Assembly (NCBI GenBank): GCA_016186905.1
Contig: JACPKS010000014.1
Coordinates: 1 to 49,112 of the forward strand
Direction: 5' to 3'
Length of the DNA stretch: 49,112 bases
DNA from: Deltaproteobacteria bacterium
GTDB lineage: Bacteria; Bdellovibrionota; UBA1018; UBA923
How positions within the stretch are numbered: the stretch's first letter is position 1; every line of letters starts with the position of its first letter. A model generated the notes under the pieces. The model was not told the DNA's origin. It worked only from the letters and a program-made list of their open reading frames with translations, and ran no database searches. Shown here one piece after another: positions 25,294 to 33,581 of this stretch. The translations under genes and the position numbers were made by a program.

Positions 25294-26163
25294 ATGAAGT
25301 ACGCGTTTTTCAAAATTGAAAAGTTCCAAGTGAGCGCGGTGTTCGCCGTGGCAACGCTGCTTGCGTTGACGAGCGCGCGGGCGGAAGACGCCCTTCGCTG
25401 CTTTCCGCAAGGTATTCCGGCGCCCGCTGCACCGGTGCAGAAACGCATTCCGGTCGGAATCAGCATGCTCAAAGCCGAAGATCGCAACGGCGATTATCTG
25501 AACGGCGTAAGCGCCCCGCCCGCCGCGCAGTCGCTCAATGCGCAGCTCTTCGACAAGGCCATCCTCGACGAGATGAGCTCGAAGTACAACGCGCTTTTGA
25601 CGAACTACGACCGCAGACGGACCTATCGCCTCGATCGCATGGAAGATCAGATGCAGTTCGAGTCGGGCAACAAAGACCTCGTCGACTGGACCATGAAACG
25701 CATGCTTCAATTCCACGCCGAGAATTCGGTGAAAAAAGCCCCGAAGGACACCGCCGCCGGCAAAACCGTCGGAACCGCGGCCGCCACCGTGAAGGCCCTG
25801 CAGAACAGCACGATGAACCTCGGCGAAGACACGAAGGCGCGCTTCAAGTACGACCTTCCGCACGGAAACATGAGCCTCGGCGTGACGAGCCCGCTCGTCA
25901 ATACGTCGATGAATTACAAGGTTTCAAGTCTTACGCGTTCCGCGGGCGACGCGGAAACGCTCACCGTGGGAATGGATAAGCAGTTCAAGCCGCTGCAGGC
26001 GTCGACTTCGGCGCGCTATGGAGTCGTAAGCCAGACGATGAATTACGGACTCAATAAGCACCTGGTCGGGCCGCTCAGCGCGGGTGTCGACCAGTATCGC
26101 TATCTTCGAAATCCGGGCCGCGACGAAGTCGTCGGACGGTTGGATTTCGGGACTAGTTTTTAG
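25294..26163 (+). CDS. Exported protein, outer-membrane-like C-terminus
   Basis: A 289-residue protein with a signal peptide (cleavage near ARAED). The middle is helical and basic (residues 85-150); the last 110 residues are beta-rich with periodic Y/N/G strands (MSLGVTSPLVNTSMNYKV, QTMNYGLNKHLVGP) and end in GTSF. The terminal aromatic residue and strand pattern fit a small barrel or barrel-associated protein. No family recognised. A TATACT at 25261-25266 about 28 bases upstream could serve as -10 but lacks a good -35. It converges with the gene at 26184 with 20 bp between stops. Confidence 0.75.
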   Translation: MKYAFFKIEKFQVSAVFAVATLLALTSARAEDALRCFPQGIPAPAAPVQKRIPVGISMLKAEDRNGDYLNGVSAPPAAQSLNAQLFDKAILDEMSSKYNALLTNYDRRRTYRLDRMEDQMQFESGNKDLVDWTMKRMLQFHAENSVKKAPKDTAAGKTVGTAAATVKALQNSTMNLGEDTKARFKYDLPHGNMSLGVTSPLVNTSMNYKVSSLTRSAGDAETLTVGMDKQFKPLQASTSARYGVVSQTMNYGLNKHLVGPLSAGVDQYRYLRNPGRDEVVGRLDFGTSF

Positions 26164-26183
26164 CGACGCGGTAACCGCTTGCG

Positions 26184-26765
26184 CTATTTTCGAACGACAG
26201 TAAGCGTCGCGGGATGGGTGCTTCCGTTCCCGTACTTGAATTCCATCCTGATGCGGTTGGTTCCGGCGTCGAGCGGAATGAAGTCCGTCGAGAACTCGCG
26301 GGTGACGGGATCGTTAAAAACCGTGGCCACGTACTGCGTAGTGGAATTTTCCACGCGCGACTGCGTGAGCGACGCCGACGCCGGCGACGGCGCTGAAGCC
26401 GGCGCTCTCATCCCGCACGGCGTTCCCACGATGCGGATCCTCGGCGCCGAGGTCTGAAGCGACTCGCCGCCGGTTTTGCACTGGGTTCGGTATGGGATGT
26501 AGCCGGTTTGTTCGGGATCTTGCGGAGCGACCGCCCTCACGGCCGCTGCGTCGCGATCAATAGCCGCCGCGAGTCCGCGGTTTGCGCGAAGCGCTTGAGC
26601 TGCCGCTGTCCGCGTTTCAGAGGGGGCGTAGTCGCCGCCGGCGTTCACGAGCAGACGGTAGGCGGAATGAAAAAAAACGAGGCTCACCAGCGAGAAGATG
26701 GCGATCTCGACGTGACGAAACCACCGGCTGAGTCCGGACGCGCCGATCCGCGATTTACGTAGCAT
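26184..26765 (-). CDS. Single-pass membrane protein of unknown function
   Basis: A 193-residue protein. A basic N-terminus is followed by one hydrophobic segment (about residues 20-42, IAIFSLVSLVFFHSAYRLLV), then an Ala-rich helical stretch, a pair of cysteines (about 95 and 116) and a C-terminal beta-rich domain (QYVATVFNDPVTREFSTDF). The topology suggests an anchored extracytoplasmic domain. No family recognised. Codon pattern matches its neighbours, so it looks real. Confidence 0.65.
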   Translation of the reverse strand: MLRKSRIGASGLSRWFRHVEIAIFSLVSLVFFHSAYRLLVNAGGDYAPSETRTAAAQALRANRGLAAAIDRDAAAVRAVAPQDPEQTGYIPYRTQCKTGGESLQTSAPRIRIVGTPCGMRAPASAPSPASASLTQSRVENSTTQYVATVFNDPVTREFSTDFIPLDAGTNRIRMEFKYGNGSTHPATLTVVRK

Positions 26766-27067
26766 CTACTCGCATATCGGTCGGGCGTCAAAAGTCCTAC
26801 ACTGCAATCTTTGCCCGTCACGCGTATCCGCGCGACCGGCTTCCTCGCCGTAAAATTCGCCTCACCTCCCTTCGGTCGAGTTCGGCGAAGTTTTAGGCTC
26901 GGAATCCCGTCGCGCAGACGGCGTTCGAGGTAAAGTTTGCTGCGAACTCGAACCAGCAGGTGAGGTGAGCAGCAAACTTTTGCCGAGAACGGCGGCTGCG
27001 CGAGGAGACATTGAGATTAAATCCGTTCGCTGGACAGGCACTTACGCGGCAAGTTACTGTGCGTTGC
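26766..27067. other. Gene-free stretch with two related hairpins
   Basis: This gap between a minus-strand membrane protein and the plus-strand sensor kinase contains no convincing gene. It holds an inverted pair of hairpins (26851-26980) and, less certainly, a GG-N10-GC spacing at AGGCACTTACGCGGCA (about 27035-27050) whose -12 half is poor. Confidence 0.5.
26851..26980. repeat. Inverted pair of related hairpins
   Basis: Hairpin A: TAAAATTCGCC (26851-26861), 22-base loop, GGCGAAGTTTTA (26884-26895; one bulge). Hairpin B: AAAGTTTGCTGC (26932-26943), 25-base loop, GCAGCAAACTTT (26969-26980). Loop A begins TCACCTC and ends CGAGTTC; the reverse complement of loop B begins and ends with the same seven bases. 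The stems differ but stay paired, so A and B look like diverged copies in opposite orientation. Confidence 0.65.
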
Positions 27068-29248
27068 ATGGATGTTTTGGGAATACTCGGGCAGTCAGCA
27101 CTAGTCGTCGCGGTCACGGCGTTCTCCTTGGGCGTCACCGCGCTGACGCGAAACCTGCGCAACAAGCTCGTTTTAAGTTACGCCGTGCTTTGCGGAGTGA
27201 TCGCGGCGTGGGCGTTCTTTTTTTTCCTGGAAAAGGTCTTCGGCTCGGGAGCGTTCTATAAATTCCATCTCGCGTTCAACCTCATGCTGGCGCCCGTGGG
27301 ATTATTTTTTCTGGGCGTGCTTGCCCGGGTGGATTCCTTGTTCCACCGCTGGCTCTACCGCGCCTCGATCGTCTACACGATCGCGGTCGCAGCACTTGCG
27401 TGGACCGATCTCGGACGCACGCCGTTCATCCGAAACCTCGCGAATTTCGGCCCGTCGCTTCTGGCGCTGGGCTGCGTGAACGCGATGCTCATCCGCCGTT
27501 CCATCCGTCGCGGAAGGGGCGGATTCTCGACGCCGGCTCTCCGCTCTTTTTCGACCGGATTCAGCGGAAAGATCTGGATCTACCTCGGCGGCGTAGCGCT
27601 TCTGTTCACGGCCGTGATGGACCACGTTCCGCGGATGGGAGAGGTCATTCCTTGCCTCGGAAACGTGCTTCTCTGCATGTATCTCTTCATCGTGAGCGAG
27701 GTCGTCATCCATCAGCGGCTCCTGAACGTGAGCGCGTTGCTCAACCGCCTGCTCATCCTCATCTTCATCAGCGCGTGTTTCACGTTGATCTATACGCTGA
27801 TGGTCGCGTGGATCGAGCGCTCGCCGGGGCTTTTCATCCTCAATTCGTTTCTCGCGTCGTTCATCATCCTCATGCTGATCGAACCCGCCAAAAGGCTCGT
27901 CAACTGGAGCGTGGTGCGTTTTTTCAGCGCGAAATACCTGCTCTTCGAGCAAAAGATGAAAGACGCCGAACGCGCGCTCACCGGCGTGCTCGATGCCGCG
28001 GGTCTTGCTCAGGTGACGCTGCAGTTCGTGGAGAGCGCCCTTCGGTGCGAATCGGCGACCGTGTTCGTGCTGCGGTCGGACGGCACGAAGTTCAGGCGCA
28101 TCCGGGGTTTGCGCGACGACGAGCTTTCCAATCGCGAGATTCTCGCCAACCACCCGCTCATCGAATTTTTTCTTCGGATGAAAAAGCGCGGGGAGACGCC
28201 GATCGCGCTCGATCATTACGTCGATACGGAACGCGAGCGTTCGACGAGCGGTTCCCAGCGCTTGCTCTATGATTCGGTTCTGCAGGGGCTTGAGGGCCTG
28301 AACGCCAATATCGCGCTGCCGTTTCTGTTCGGCGGCGGCGCGGAAAGCACGGTGCTGGGCTTCGTCGCGGTGAAGGCGAATCAGCCGCCCGAACCCTGGG
28401 ACGACAACTGGGGGGCGCTGCCCGTCATGTACCCGTTCTTCGAGAACGCCGCGCGGGTGCTCAAGAACATGGACGTGTACGTGCGCCTGCGCGAAAAAGA
28501 CCGGCTGGCGGCCCTGGGCGAGATGGCGGCGGGGCTTGCGCACGAGATCCGCAATCCGCTCGGCGCGATCAAGGGAGCCGCGCAATATCTCGAGCCTCAA
28601 AGCGAGGGCTCGCAGACGGCGTTTTTGAAGGTGATCGTGGAAGAGGTGAATCGGCTCAATAAAGTCGTGACGCGCTTTCTCGATTATTCGCGCCCGATCG
28701 GGGTTGATTTCGTCGAGTCGCGGGTCGGGCCTCTGCTCGAAAAGACGATGACGGTTTTCAAGAGCGCGGGGGGCGTGCTCGATGGCCTTCGCTTCGAGCT
28801 TGTCGCGCCCGCGGAAGGGTTTGAGCGGCTGCCAGCCGTGCATTGCGCCCCCGAGCAGATCCAGCAGGTGCTCGTGAATCTTATTCAGAACGCGATTCAG
28901 GCGGTTTTCAAAGCGCCGCCAGCGGAAGGAGGAAGAGTTCAGGTCGGGGCGATTCTCGTGCGCTCGGATGGGTTCGGTTCCGGTGCCGTTCCCAGGACGA
29001 ACGGGGCGGAGATCGCGATCTTCGTCGAAGACAACGGGCCGGGCATCCCGCGCGAGAACCTCGAAAAGATCTTCATTCCGTTTTTCACGACCTCGATGGG
29101 CGGAACGGGCCTCGGGCTTCCGATCTGTTCGCGAATCGTGGAGTCGCACGGCGGCCGGCTCGAGGTGCAAAGCGGAACGGAATCGGGTACGGAAGGAAGA
29201 ACGACGCGGTTTACGGTATACCTTCCTGTAAGGAGCGGAGTGCAATGA
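27068..29248 (+). CDS. 7TM-GAF sensor histidine kinase
   Basis: A 726-residue membrane sensor kinase. Residues 1-270 hold seven to eight hydrophobic helices of the HisKA_7TM type. A GAF-like region (about 310-470: LRCESATVFVLRSDGT, LPFLFGGGAESTVLGFVAV) leads to HisKA with phosphoacceptor H492 in GLAHEIRNPLGAIKG, and an HATPase_c with QVLVNLIQNAIQA, DNGPGIP and GTGLGLP. Its TGA overlaps the ATG of the NtrC-type regulator (ATGA), marking a cognate pair of the PilS/PilR or NtrB/NtrC style. The ATG at 27068 is taken as start because the hydrophobic segment begins at once; a longer reading to 27011 adds only uncharacteristic residues. Confidence 0.93.
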   Translation: MDVLGILGQSALVVAVTAFSLGVTALTRNLRNKLVLSYAVLCGVIAAWAFFFFLEKVFGSGAFYKFHLAFNLMLAPVGLFFLGVLARVDSLFHRWLYRASIVYTIAVAALAWTDLGRTPFIRNLANFGPSLLALGCVNAMLIRRSIRRGRGGFSTPALRSFSTGFSGKIWIYLGGVALLFTAVMDHVPRMGEVIPCLGNVLLCMYLFIVSEVVIHQRLLNVSALLNRLLILIFISACFTLIYTLMVAWIERSPGLFILNSFLASFIILMLIEPAKRLVNWSVVRFFSAKYLLFEQKMKDAERALTGVLDAAGLAQVTLQFVESALRCESATVFVLRSDGTKFRRIRGLRDDELSNREILANHPLIEFFLRMKKRGETPIALDHYVDTERERSTSGSQRLLYDSVLQGLEGLNANIALPFLFGGGAESTVLGFVAVKANQPPEPWDDNWGALPVMYPFFENAARVLKNMDVYVRLREKDRLAALGEMAAGLAHEIRNPLGAIKGAAQYLEPQSEGSQTAFLKVIVEEVNRLNKVVTRFLDYSRPIGVDFVESRVGPLLEKTMTVFKSAGGVLDGLRFELVAPAEGFERLPAVHCAPEQIQQVLVNLIQNAIQAVFKAPPAEGGRVQVGAILVRSDGFGSGAVPRTNGAEIAIFVEDNGPGIPRENLEKIFIPFFTTSMGGTGLGLPICSRIVESHGGRLEVQSGTESGTEGRTTRFTVYLPVRSGVQ

Positions 29249-30684
29249 GTTCCAAGAAGATCCTCGTCGTCGACGACGAGAAGAACATCACGTTCGTGAT
29301 CAAGGCCATCCTCGAGAAGGGCGGCTTCGGAGTCGACGCGTGGAACGATCCGATGGCCGCGCTCAAGGCGCTCAAGAATCCCGCGCATGGGTACTGCGCG
29401 GTCATCACGGATTTGTACATGCCGCAGATGAGCGGAATGCAGATCCTCGACGAACTTCGCGGCACGCAGCCGGATCTTCCGGTCGTCATGATCACGGCGT
29501 TCGGTTCGGTGGAAAGCGCTGTCGAGGCTTTGAAGAAAGGCGCGTTCGATTACGTCACGAAGCCCTTTGAGCAGGGCGAGATTCTCGCGATCGCCGAGAA
29601 GGCCGCCAATACCCATGGCTTGCGCCAGCGCGAGCCGCTGCCGTTAAGTTCGGAGTCAGAGCTCTCGCAGTCGCTTCTCGTGGGCAAAAGCCCTCAGATG
29701 CAGGAAGTACATCGCGTGATCGGCAAGGTCGCGGGTTCGCCGTCGACGGTGCTGCTTTCCGGCGAGTCGGGCACGGGAAAAGAGCTCGTGGCGCTCGAGA
29801 TCCATCGCGGCTCCGACCGCGCCGAAAAACCTTTCATCAAGATCAACTGCGCGGCGATCCCGCAAAGCCTCATCGAGAGCGAGCTCTTCGGTTACGAAAA
29901 AGGCGCGTTCACCGGCGCGGTGAGCTCCAAGCCGGGCCGCTTCGAGCTCGCGCATGAAGGCACGCTCTTCCTCGACGAGATCGCGGAGATGCCGGTTGAG
30001 ATGCAGGTAAAGCTTCTGCGCGTGATTCAGGAGTCGGAGTTCGAGCGTGTGGGCGGCCTCTCCACGCTCAAGATCGACGTGCGCTTGATCGCGGCGACGA
30101 ACAGGGATCTCGCGAAGGAAGTGCGCGACGCGCGCTTTCGCGAGGATCTTTTCTACCGCCTGAACGTCGTGCCGATTTACCTTCCTCCGTTGCGCGAGCG
30201 CCGTGCCGACATCGAGGATTTAATTTATTTTTTCGCCCGCAAATTCAACGAGCGCTTGGGGAAGAACATCCAGACGATCGATCATGCGTGCTTGCAGAAG
30301 CTTCTGACGTATTCATGGCCGGGCAATATCCGGCAGCTCGAAAACGTTTTGGAGCGCGCGGTGCTGATGAGCGAGGGCGGGATCCTGCGCGCGCAGGATC
30401 TGCCGCCCGAGGTTCTCGAAGCGGGCGCGGAGCCGGCGTCGGCCGAGGCGGAAAGCGAGATCAATCGCATCCTCGAGGAATTCCGCGCGGGAAAACCGTT
30501 CAAGGACATCGTGAAGAGCCAGACGCAGACGATCGAGAGGCAGATCATCGAACAGGCGCTGGAGCAAAACGCGGGCAACATCACGAAGACCGCGGTGCGC
30601 CTGGGGCTTTCGCGCAAGGGCTTGCAGCTGAAACTTAAAGAACTCGGGATGGTGGCGCCGAGGGCGGGGAAAGAGGAAGTTTAA
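29245..30684 (+). CDS. NtrC-family sigma54-dependent response regulator
   Basis: A 479-residue transcription activator. Receiver with D10-D11 and phosphoacceptor D56 in AVITDLYMP; AAA+ sigma54-interaction domain with Walker A GESGTGKE, the sigma54-contacting loop GAFTGA intact, Walker B GTLFLDEI and the arginine-finger region FREDLFYRLNV; C-terminal Fis-type HTH (NITKTAVRLGLSRKGLQLKL). AAGGAG lies nine bases before the ATG, which overlaps the kinase stop. It should convert closed sigma54 complexes at GG-N10-GC promoters, several of which are in this window (20605, 21462, 41349, 46717), but which of them it serves is not shown by sequence. Confidence 0.95.
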   Translation: MSSKKILVVDDEKNITFVIKAILEKGGFGVDAWNDPMAALKALKNPAHGYCAVITDLYMPQMSGMQILDELRGTQPDLPVVMITAFGSVESAVEALKKGAFDYVTKPFEQGEILAIAEKAANTHGLRQREPLPLSSESELSQSLLVGKSPQMQEVHRVIGKVAGSPSTVLLSGESGTGKELVALEIHRGSDRAEKPFIKINCAAIPQSLIESELFGYEKGAFTGAVSSKPGRFELAHEGTLFLDEIAEMPVEMQVKLLRVIQESEFERVGGLSTLKIDVRLIAATNRDLAKEVRDARFREDLFYRLNVVPIYLPPLRERRADIEDLIYFFARKFNERLGKNIQTIDHACLQKLLTYSWPGNIRQLENVLERAVLMSEGGILRAQDLPPEVLEAGAEPASAEAESEINRILEEFRAGKPFKDIVKSQTQTIERQIIEQALEQNAGNITKTAVRLGLSRKGLQLKLKELGMVAPRAGKEEV

Positions 30685-30700
30685 GAAGTTCCGGAAAAAC

Positions 30701-30734
30701 GAAGATGGAGAGCCGATTCCAGCTCTCCATCTTC
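30701..30734. terminator. 13-bp perfect hairpin downstream of the NtrC-type gene
   Basis: GAAGATGGAGAGC (30701-30713), 8-base loop, GCTCTCCATCTTC (30722-30734). On the minus strand it is followed by GTTTTTCCGG, so it reads best as a terminator for minus-strand transcription from the remnant genes; it may also stop the kinase-regulator operon. Confidence 0.55.
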
Positions 30735-30774
30735 CAATCAATCAAAAATCAGAATAGTTCAGCGAAGACTAACC

Positions 30775-31005
30775 TTACGGATAGGAAAAGGTACGTGCCT
30801 TCTTGCAGTCGACCTTTATGCCGCAGTTGCCCTTCTGTACTGTTAACGAGGAGCCGCCACTTCCTAGAACCGCCACCCAAGTTACGATAGCGCCCTTCGT
30901 GCAGACGTCATCACTTGGGTGTAGGTACTTCTTAATTGAGGCAGTCATCTTAGCAAGAAAATCGGACTCTACAAATGAGGAGGCATTGCAGGAGTTAGCC
31001 GCCCT
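30775..31005 (-). pseudogene. Open frame of a truncated cysteine-containing protein remnant
   Basis: On the minus strand the frame of the DUF4143 remnant stays open after its TAG stop for about 76 more codons and ends at TAA (30777-30775). The encoded residues include FVESDFLAKMTASIKKYLH and a C-terminal part with cysteines in NCGIKVDCKK. There is an internal ATG at 30948 without a ribosome-binding site. It looks like the 3' end of a gene whose start was lost. No family recognised. The terminator-like hairpin 40 bases further on supports a former transcription unit. Confidence 0.35.
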
Positions 31006-31404
31006 CTATTCGAGCAATACGCCCGCCCAAAGCTCCTCGAGAAAGCGGTGATAGTGGATGCAGCGGATTCCATCCGTCACGCGTTCGATTCGATCGTTTG
31101 AAACGATAAAATATTTTTTGAATGTGCGCTCTTCCTTCAATGCACGGATGCCCGCAAGATCGCGCGGGGAGATTCTTTTCGCGGCCTTGAATTCGATGGC
31201 GATCCCATCCCCTATTAAAAGGTCGACCTCGCGCCCGTGTTTTTCGCGCCAAAAAGAGAGCGGGAAGCGTTTGCCCGAATAGGAATTGTACGCGCGGACT
31301 TCATTGATGAGCGACTGCTCGAAGCGCTTGCCGAACAGGTCGGAATTACGCTCGATATGCCTGATTCCGGCGATCGCATTCGTCACCCCGCAGTCGAATA
31401 TCAT
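31006..31404 (-). pseudogene. DUF4143 remnant of an AAA_14-type ATPase
   Basis: 132 residues matching the C-terminal DUF4143 (nuclease-like) part of the common AAA_14-DUF4143 ATPases: FDCGVTNAIAG, FGKRFEQSLINEVRAY, FWREKHGREVDLLIG and AIEFKA. Complete proteins have roughly 380-400 residues with an N-terminal P-loop domain; here that domain is missing and the upstream DNA is AT-rich and unrelated. The GREVDLL...IEFK catalytic-like residues remain. A truncated leftover is the likeliest reading; a functional short protein cannot be excluded. Confidence 0.7.
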
Positions 31405-31518
31405 ATTATAATGTTGATAATCCGGATAACCAACAATAACACGTTTTACTGAGCATCGACGTGAAACCGGATGAATTGGCCGGGGTGGATGCGCACGAAA
31501 ATTCCGAAGTATTTTAAT

Positions 31519-31580
31519 TTCTTCCTTTTGGAAAATTCAGGTCCCACGACAGTGGGACCTGAATTTTCCAAAAGGAAGAA
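31519..31580. repeat. Perfect 29-bp inverted repeat with four-base loop
   Basis: Left arm 31519-31547, loop GACA 31548-31551, right arm 31552-31580, every base paired; the arms meet as GTCCCAC-GACA-GTGGGAC. The hairpin lies between a gene remnant and an ORF6N gene that both read leftwards. No T-run follows on either strand, so it is not a classic terminator. It could be a small mobile-element end, a structured RNA or an assembly fold-back. Confidence 0.8.
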
Positions 31581-31671
31581 CGATTCTACGCTTCAAAAAA
31601 AACCGAGTCAGACCAGCTCTTGATACCGCACCGGTTGCGGTTGCCGAATTTCGTTGCCTGATGCTGGATTA

Positions 31672-32190
31672 TTAGTCCTCACTTCCAAGTCCAATGATTC
31701 TCTTGCGTGGAATTGCATGGGCAGACATGAGTTCGCGGATCGCTTCAAAAACTAATTTGAACTTGCCGTCGTATTTTTGCTCGAGCTCGACGATCTTTTT
31801 TTCGAGTTCGCGGTTTGAGCTCAGAAGTTGACGTAGTTTTACGAACGTACGCATGATGGCAACGTTAACGTCGATGGCTCTTTCGCTATGAAGGACCGCT
31901 GAGAGCATGGAAACGCCTTGTTCTGTGAAAGCCAGCGGTGGCGTTCGTCGACCGCCCCAGCCCGATCTTGATATCGCAAATTGCGATATCAAGTTTCTAA
32001 ATTCTTGATTTGAAAGACGAAACATGAAGTCGCCAGGGAATCTTCGGAGGTTACGGCTGACCTGCTCATTTAACCGCGCGGTTGTGACTTGATACATCTC
32101 GGCTAAGTCGCAGTCGAGTATCACCCGTTCGCCGCGAATGAGATAAATTTTCGATTCAATACTGTGGACTGGTAAATCAAGTTCGCTCAT
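31672..32190 (-). CDS. ORF6N-domain protein (phage antirepressor-like)
   Basis: A 172-residue protein with an N-terminal ORF6N DNA-binding domain: IYLIRGERVILDCDLAEMYQV, LNEQVSRNLRRFPGDFMFRL and the LAFTEQGVSMLSAVL block are characteristic. The C-terminal third is a coiled coil (LSSNRELEKKIVELEQKYDG). Such proteins are frequent on phages and genomic islands. The ATG at 32190 (MSELDLP) is favoured over a GTG at 32220; neither has a good ribosome-binding site. With the DUF4143 remnant and the long palindrome it marks this stretch as foreign or rearranged DNA. Confidence 0.85.
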   Translation of the reverse strand: MSELDLPVHSIESKIYLIRGERVILDCDLAEMYQVTTARLNEQVSRNLRRFPGDFMFRLSNQEFRNLISQFAISRSGWGGRRTPPLAFTEQGVSMLSAVLHSERAIDVNVAIMRTFVKLRQLLSSNRELEKKIVELEQKYDGKFKLVFEAIRELMSAHAIPRKRIIGLGSED

Positions 32191-32244
32191 CGAACGGGAT
32201 GAATGCACAAGCGATGCCACTCAAACCGATTAACCATCCGATAG

Positions 32245-32274
32245 TTGACGGGTTCTTTGGATTAGGCGTAAATA
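32245..32274 (+). promoter_or_regulatory. Candidate sigma70-type promoter for glutamate dehydrogenase
   Basis: TTGACG (32245-32250), 18-bp spacer, TAAATA (32269-32274), followed by AAGGAG at 32285-32290 and the start at 32301. Confidence 0.5.
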
Positions 32275-32300
32275 TTTGCAGCATAAGGAGAACATGCATC

Positions 32301-33578
32301 ATGTCGATTCTGAACTCGGGCATCTGGGAAGCAAGCCCGCTTTACAAAAACGCGGTACTGCAACTCGAAGAAGCGGGCCGAGTGATGAAGTTGGATCCCA
32401 ACGTTCTCGAGCGGCTTAAGCGCCCGAAGCGCGCGCTGATCGTAAGCGTTCCGATCCGGCTCGACGACGGAGCCGTCGCGGTTTTCGAAGGCTATCGCGT
32501 GCAGCACAACATGACGCTTGGGCCGGGAAAAGGCGGCATCCGCTACCACCAAGACGTCTCGCTCTCGGAAGTCGCAGGCCTTGCGATGCTCATGACGTTC
32601 AAGTGTTCGCTCGTGGGGCTTCCGCTCGGCGGAGCCAAAGGCGGAATCTGCGTCGATCCCACTCGGCTCTCGCGCCTCGAGAAGCAGTCGCTCACGCGAC
32701 GGTACACGAGCGAGATCAACATGATCATCGGGCCCGACAAAGACATTCCCGCGCCCGATATCGGCACTGATGCGCAGACGATGGCGTGGATGATGGATAC
32801 GTTCTCCCAGGAGCAGGGCTATGCGATTCCCGGGGTCGTTACGGGCAAACCGCTGGATCTCGGCGGCAGCCACGGTCGCGCCGAAAGTACCGGCCGCGGA
32901 GTGGTTTACACGATCATCGAGACGGCAAAGCACCTCGGCTTCGACATCGACGAGAATACCACCGTTGCCGTGCACGGCTTCGGCAAGGTCGGATCGGTCG
33001 CGGCCGAGGAGATGGCGCTTCTGGGCGCTAAGGTCGTCGCGGTGAGCGATGTTGACGGCGGAATATACAACCGCAACGGTTTCAACATGAAAGCGCTGCT
33101 CGCTTACTACCAGAAAAACCGCAGGCTCGCGGGATTTCCCGAGAGCGAGCCGATCACGAACGACGAGCTTCTCGCGCTGAAGGTCGACATCCTGATTCCC
33201 GCCGCGATCGACGGCGTGATTCATTCCAAAAACGTCGCGAAGGTTAAGGCGAAGGTGATCGCCGAAGGCGCTAACGGCCCGATCAACGCCGACGCGCACA
33301 AAGCGCTCGTTGAGCGCGGCGTTTTCATCATCCCCGACATTCTCAGTAACGCGGGCGGCGTGATCGTCTCGTACTTCGAGTGGGTGCAAGGGATGCAGAA
33401 TTTTTTCTGGAGCGAGGCCGAGGTCAACGAGAAGCTCAAGTCGATCATAGTCAATGCCTTTCACAGAGTCGTCGACGGCATGCACCGCCACAAGACCAAC
33501 GACATGAAAACCGCGGCCCTCATCGCTGGCGTGGATCGGCTCAATCGCGCGATGCTGTTGCGCGGATTGTTCCCCTAA
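32301..33578 (+). CDS. Glutamate dehydrogenase, NAD(P)-dependent (Glu/Leu/Phe/Val family)
   Basis: A 425-residue hexameric-type glutamate dehydrogenase, normal length. It interconverts glutamate and 2-oxoglutarate plus ammonium. The substrate and catalytic region GPGKGGIRYH and PLGGAKGG (catalytic K113) is intact, and the Rossmann dinucleotide fold has VHGFGKVGSVAAEE. Acidic residues after the second strand suggest NAD use, but coenzyme choice is not certain. The ATG at 32301 is ten bases from AAGGAG; the nearer ATG at 32294 is out of frame. Two GXGXXG-style turns and the NAGGVIVSYFEW block complete the family picture. The phospholipase-like gene follows after three bases. Confidence 0.95.
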   Translation: MSILNSGIWEASPLYKNAVLQLEEAGRVMKLDPNVLERLKRPKRALIVSVPIRLDDGAVAVFEGYRVQHNMTLGPGKGGIRYHQDVSLSEVAGLAMLMTFKCSLVGLPLGGAKGGICVDPTRLSRLEKQSLTRRYTSEINMIIGPDKDIPAPDIGTDAQTMAWMMDTFSQEQGYAIPGVVTGKPLDLGGSHGRAESTGRGVVYTIIETAKHLGFDIDENTTVAVHGFGKVGSVAAEEMALLGAKVVAVSDVDGGIYNRNGFNMKALLAYYQKNRRLAGFPESEPITNDELLALKVDILIPAAIDGVIHSKNVAKVKAKVIAEGANGPINADAHKALVERGVFIIPDILSNAGGVIVSYFEWVQGMQNFFWSEAEVNEKLKSIIVNAFHRVVDGMHRHKTNDMKTAALIAGVDRLNRAMLLRGLFP

Positions 33579-33581
33579 GGC

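Larger units (their letters stand above)
30685..31005. other. 321-base stretch without an intact gene
   Basis: Contains the hairpin at 30701-30734 and the remnant frame on the minus strand. A plus-strand frame of 82 codons (30803-31051) has no ribosome-binding site and runs into the DUF4143 remnant, so it is not called. Confidence 0.5.

Noticed and set aside
26944..26968. GGTTCGAGTTC-like string resembling a tRNA T-loop
   Set aside because: No acceptor, D or anticodon stems surround it; it is the loop of a hairpin in an inverted pair.
27035..27050. AGGCACTTACGCGGCA as a fifth sigma54 promoter
   Set aside because: The GG-N10-GC spacing is right but the -12 half lacks TT before GC; kept only as a remark.
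27302..29245. 647-codon open frame on the minus strand opposite the 7TM kinase
   Set aside because: Composition (His/Arg/Asp-rich, no motifs) is the antisense shadow of a high-GC gene whose plus-strand product has complete kinase motifs.
30803..31051. 82-codon plus-strand frame downstream of the NtrC-type gene
   Set aside because: No ribosome-binding site, no recognisable features, and it runs into the DUF4143 remnant.
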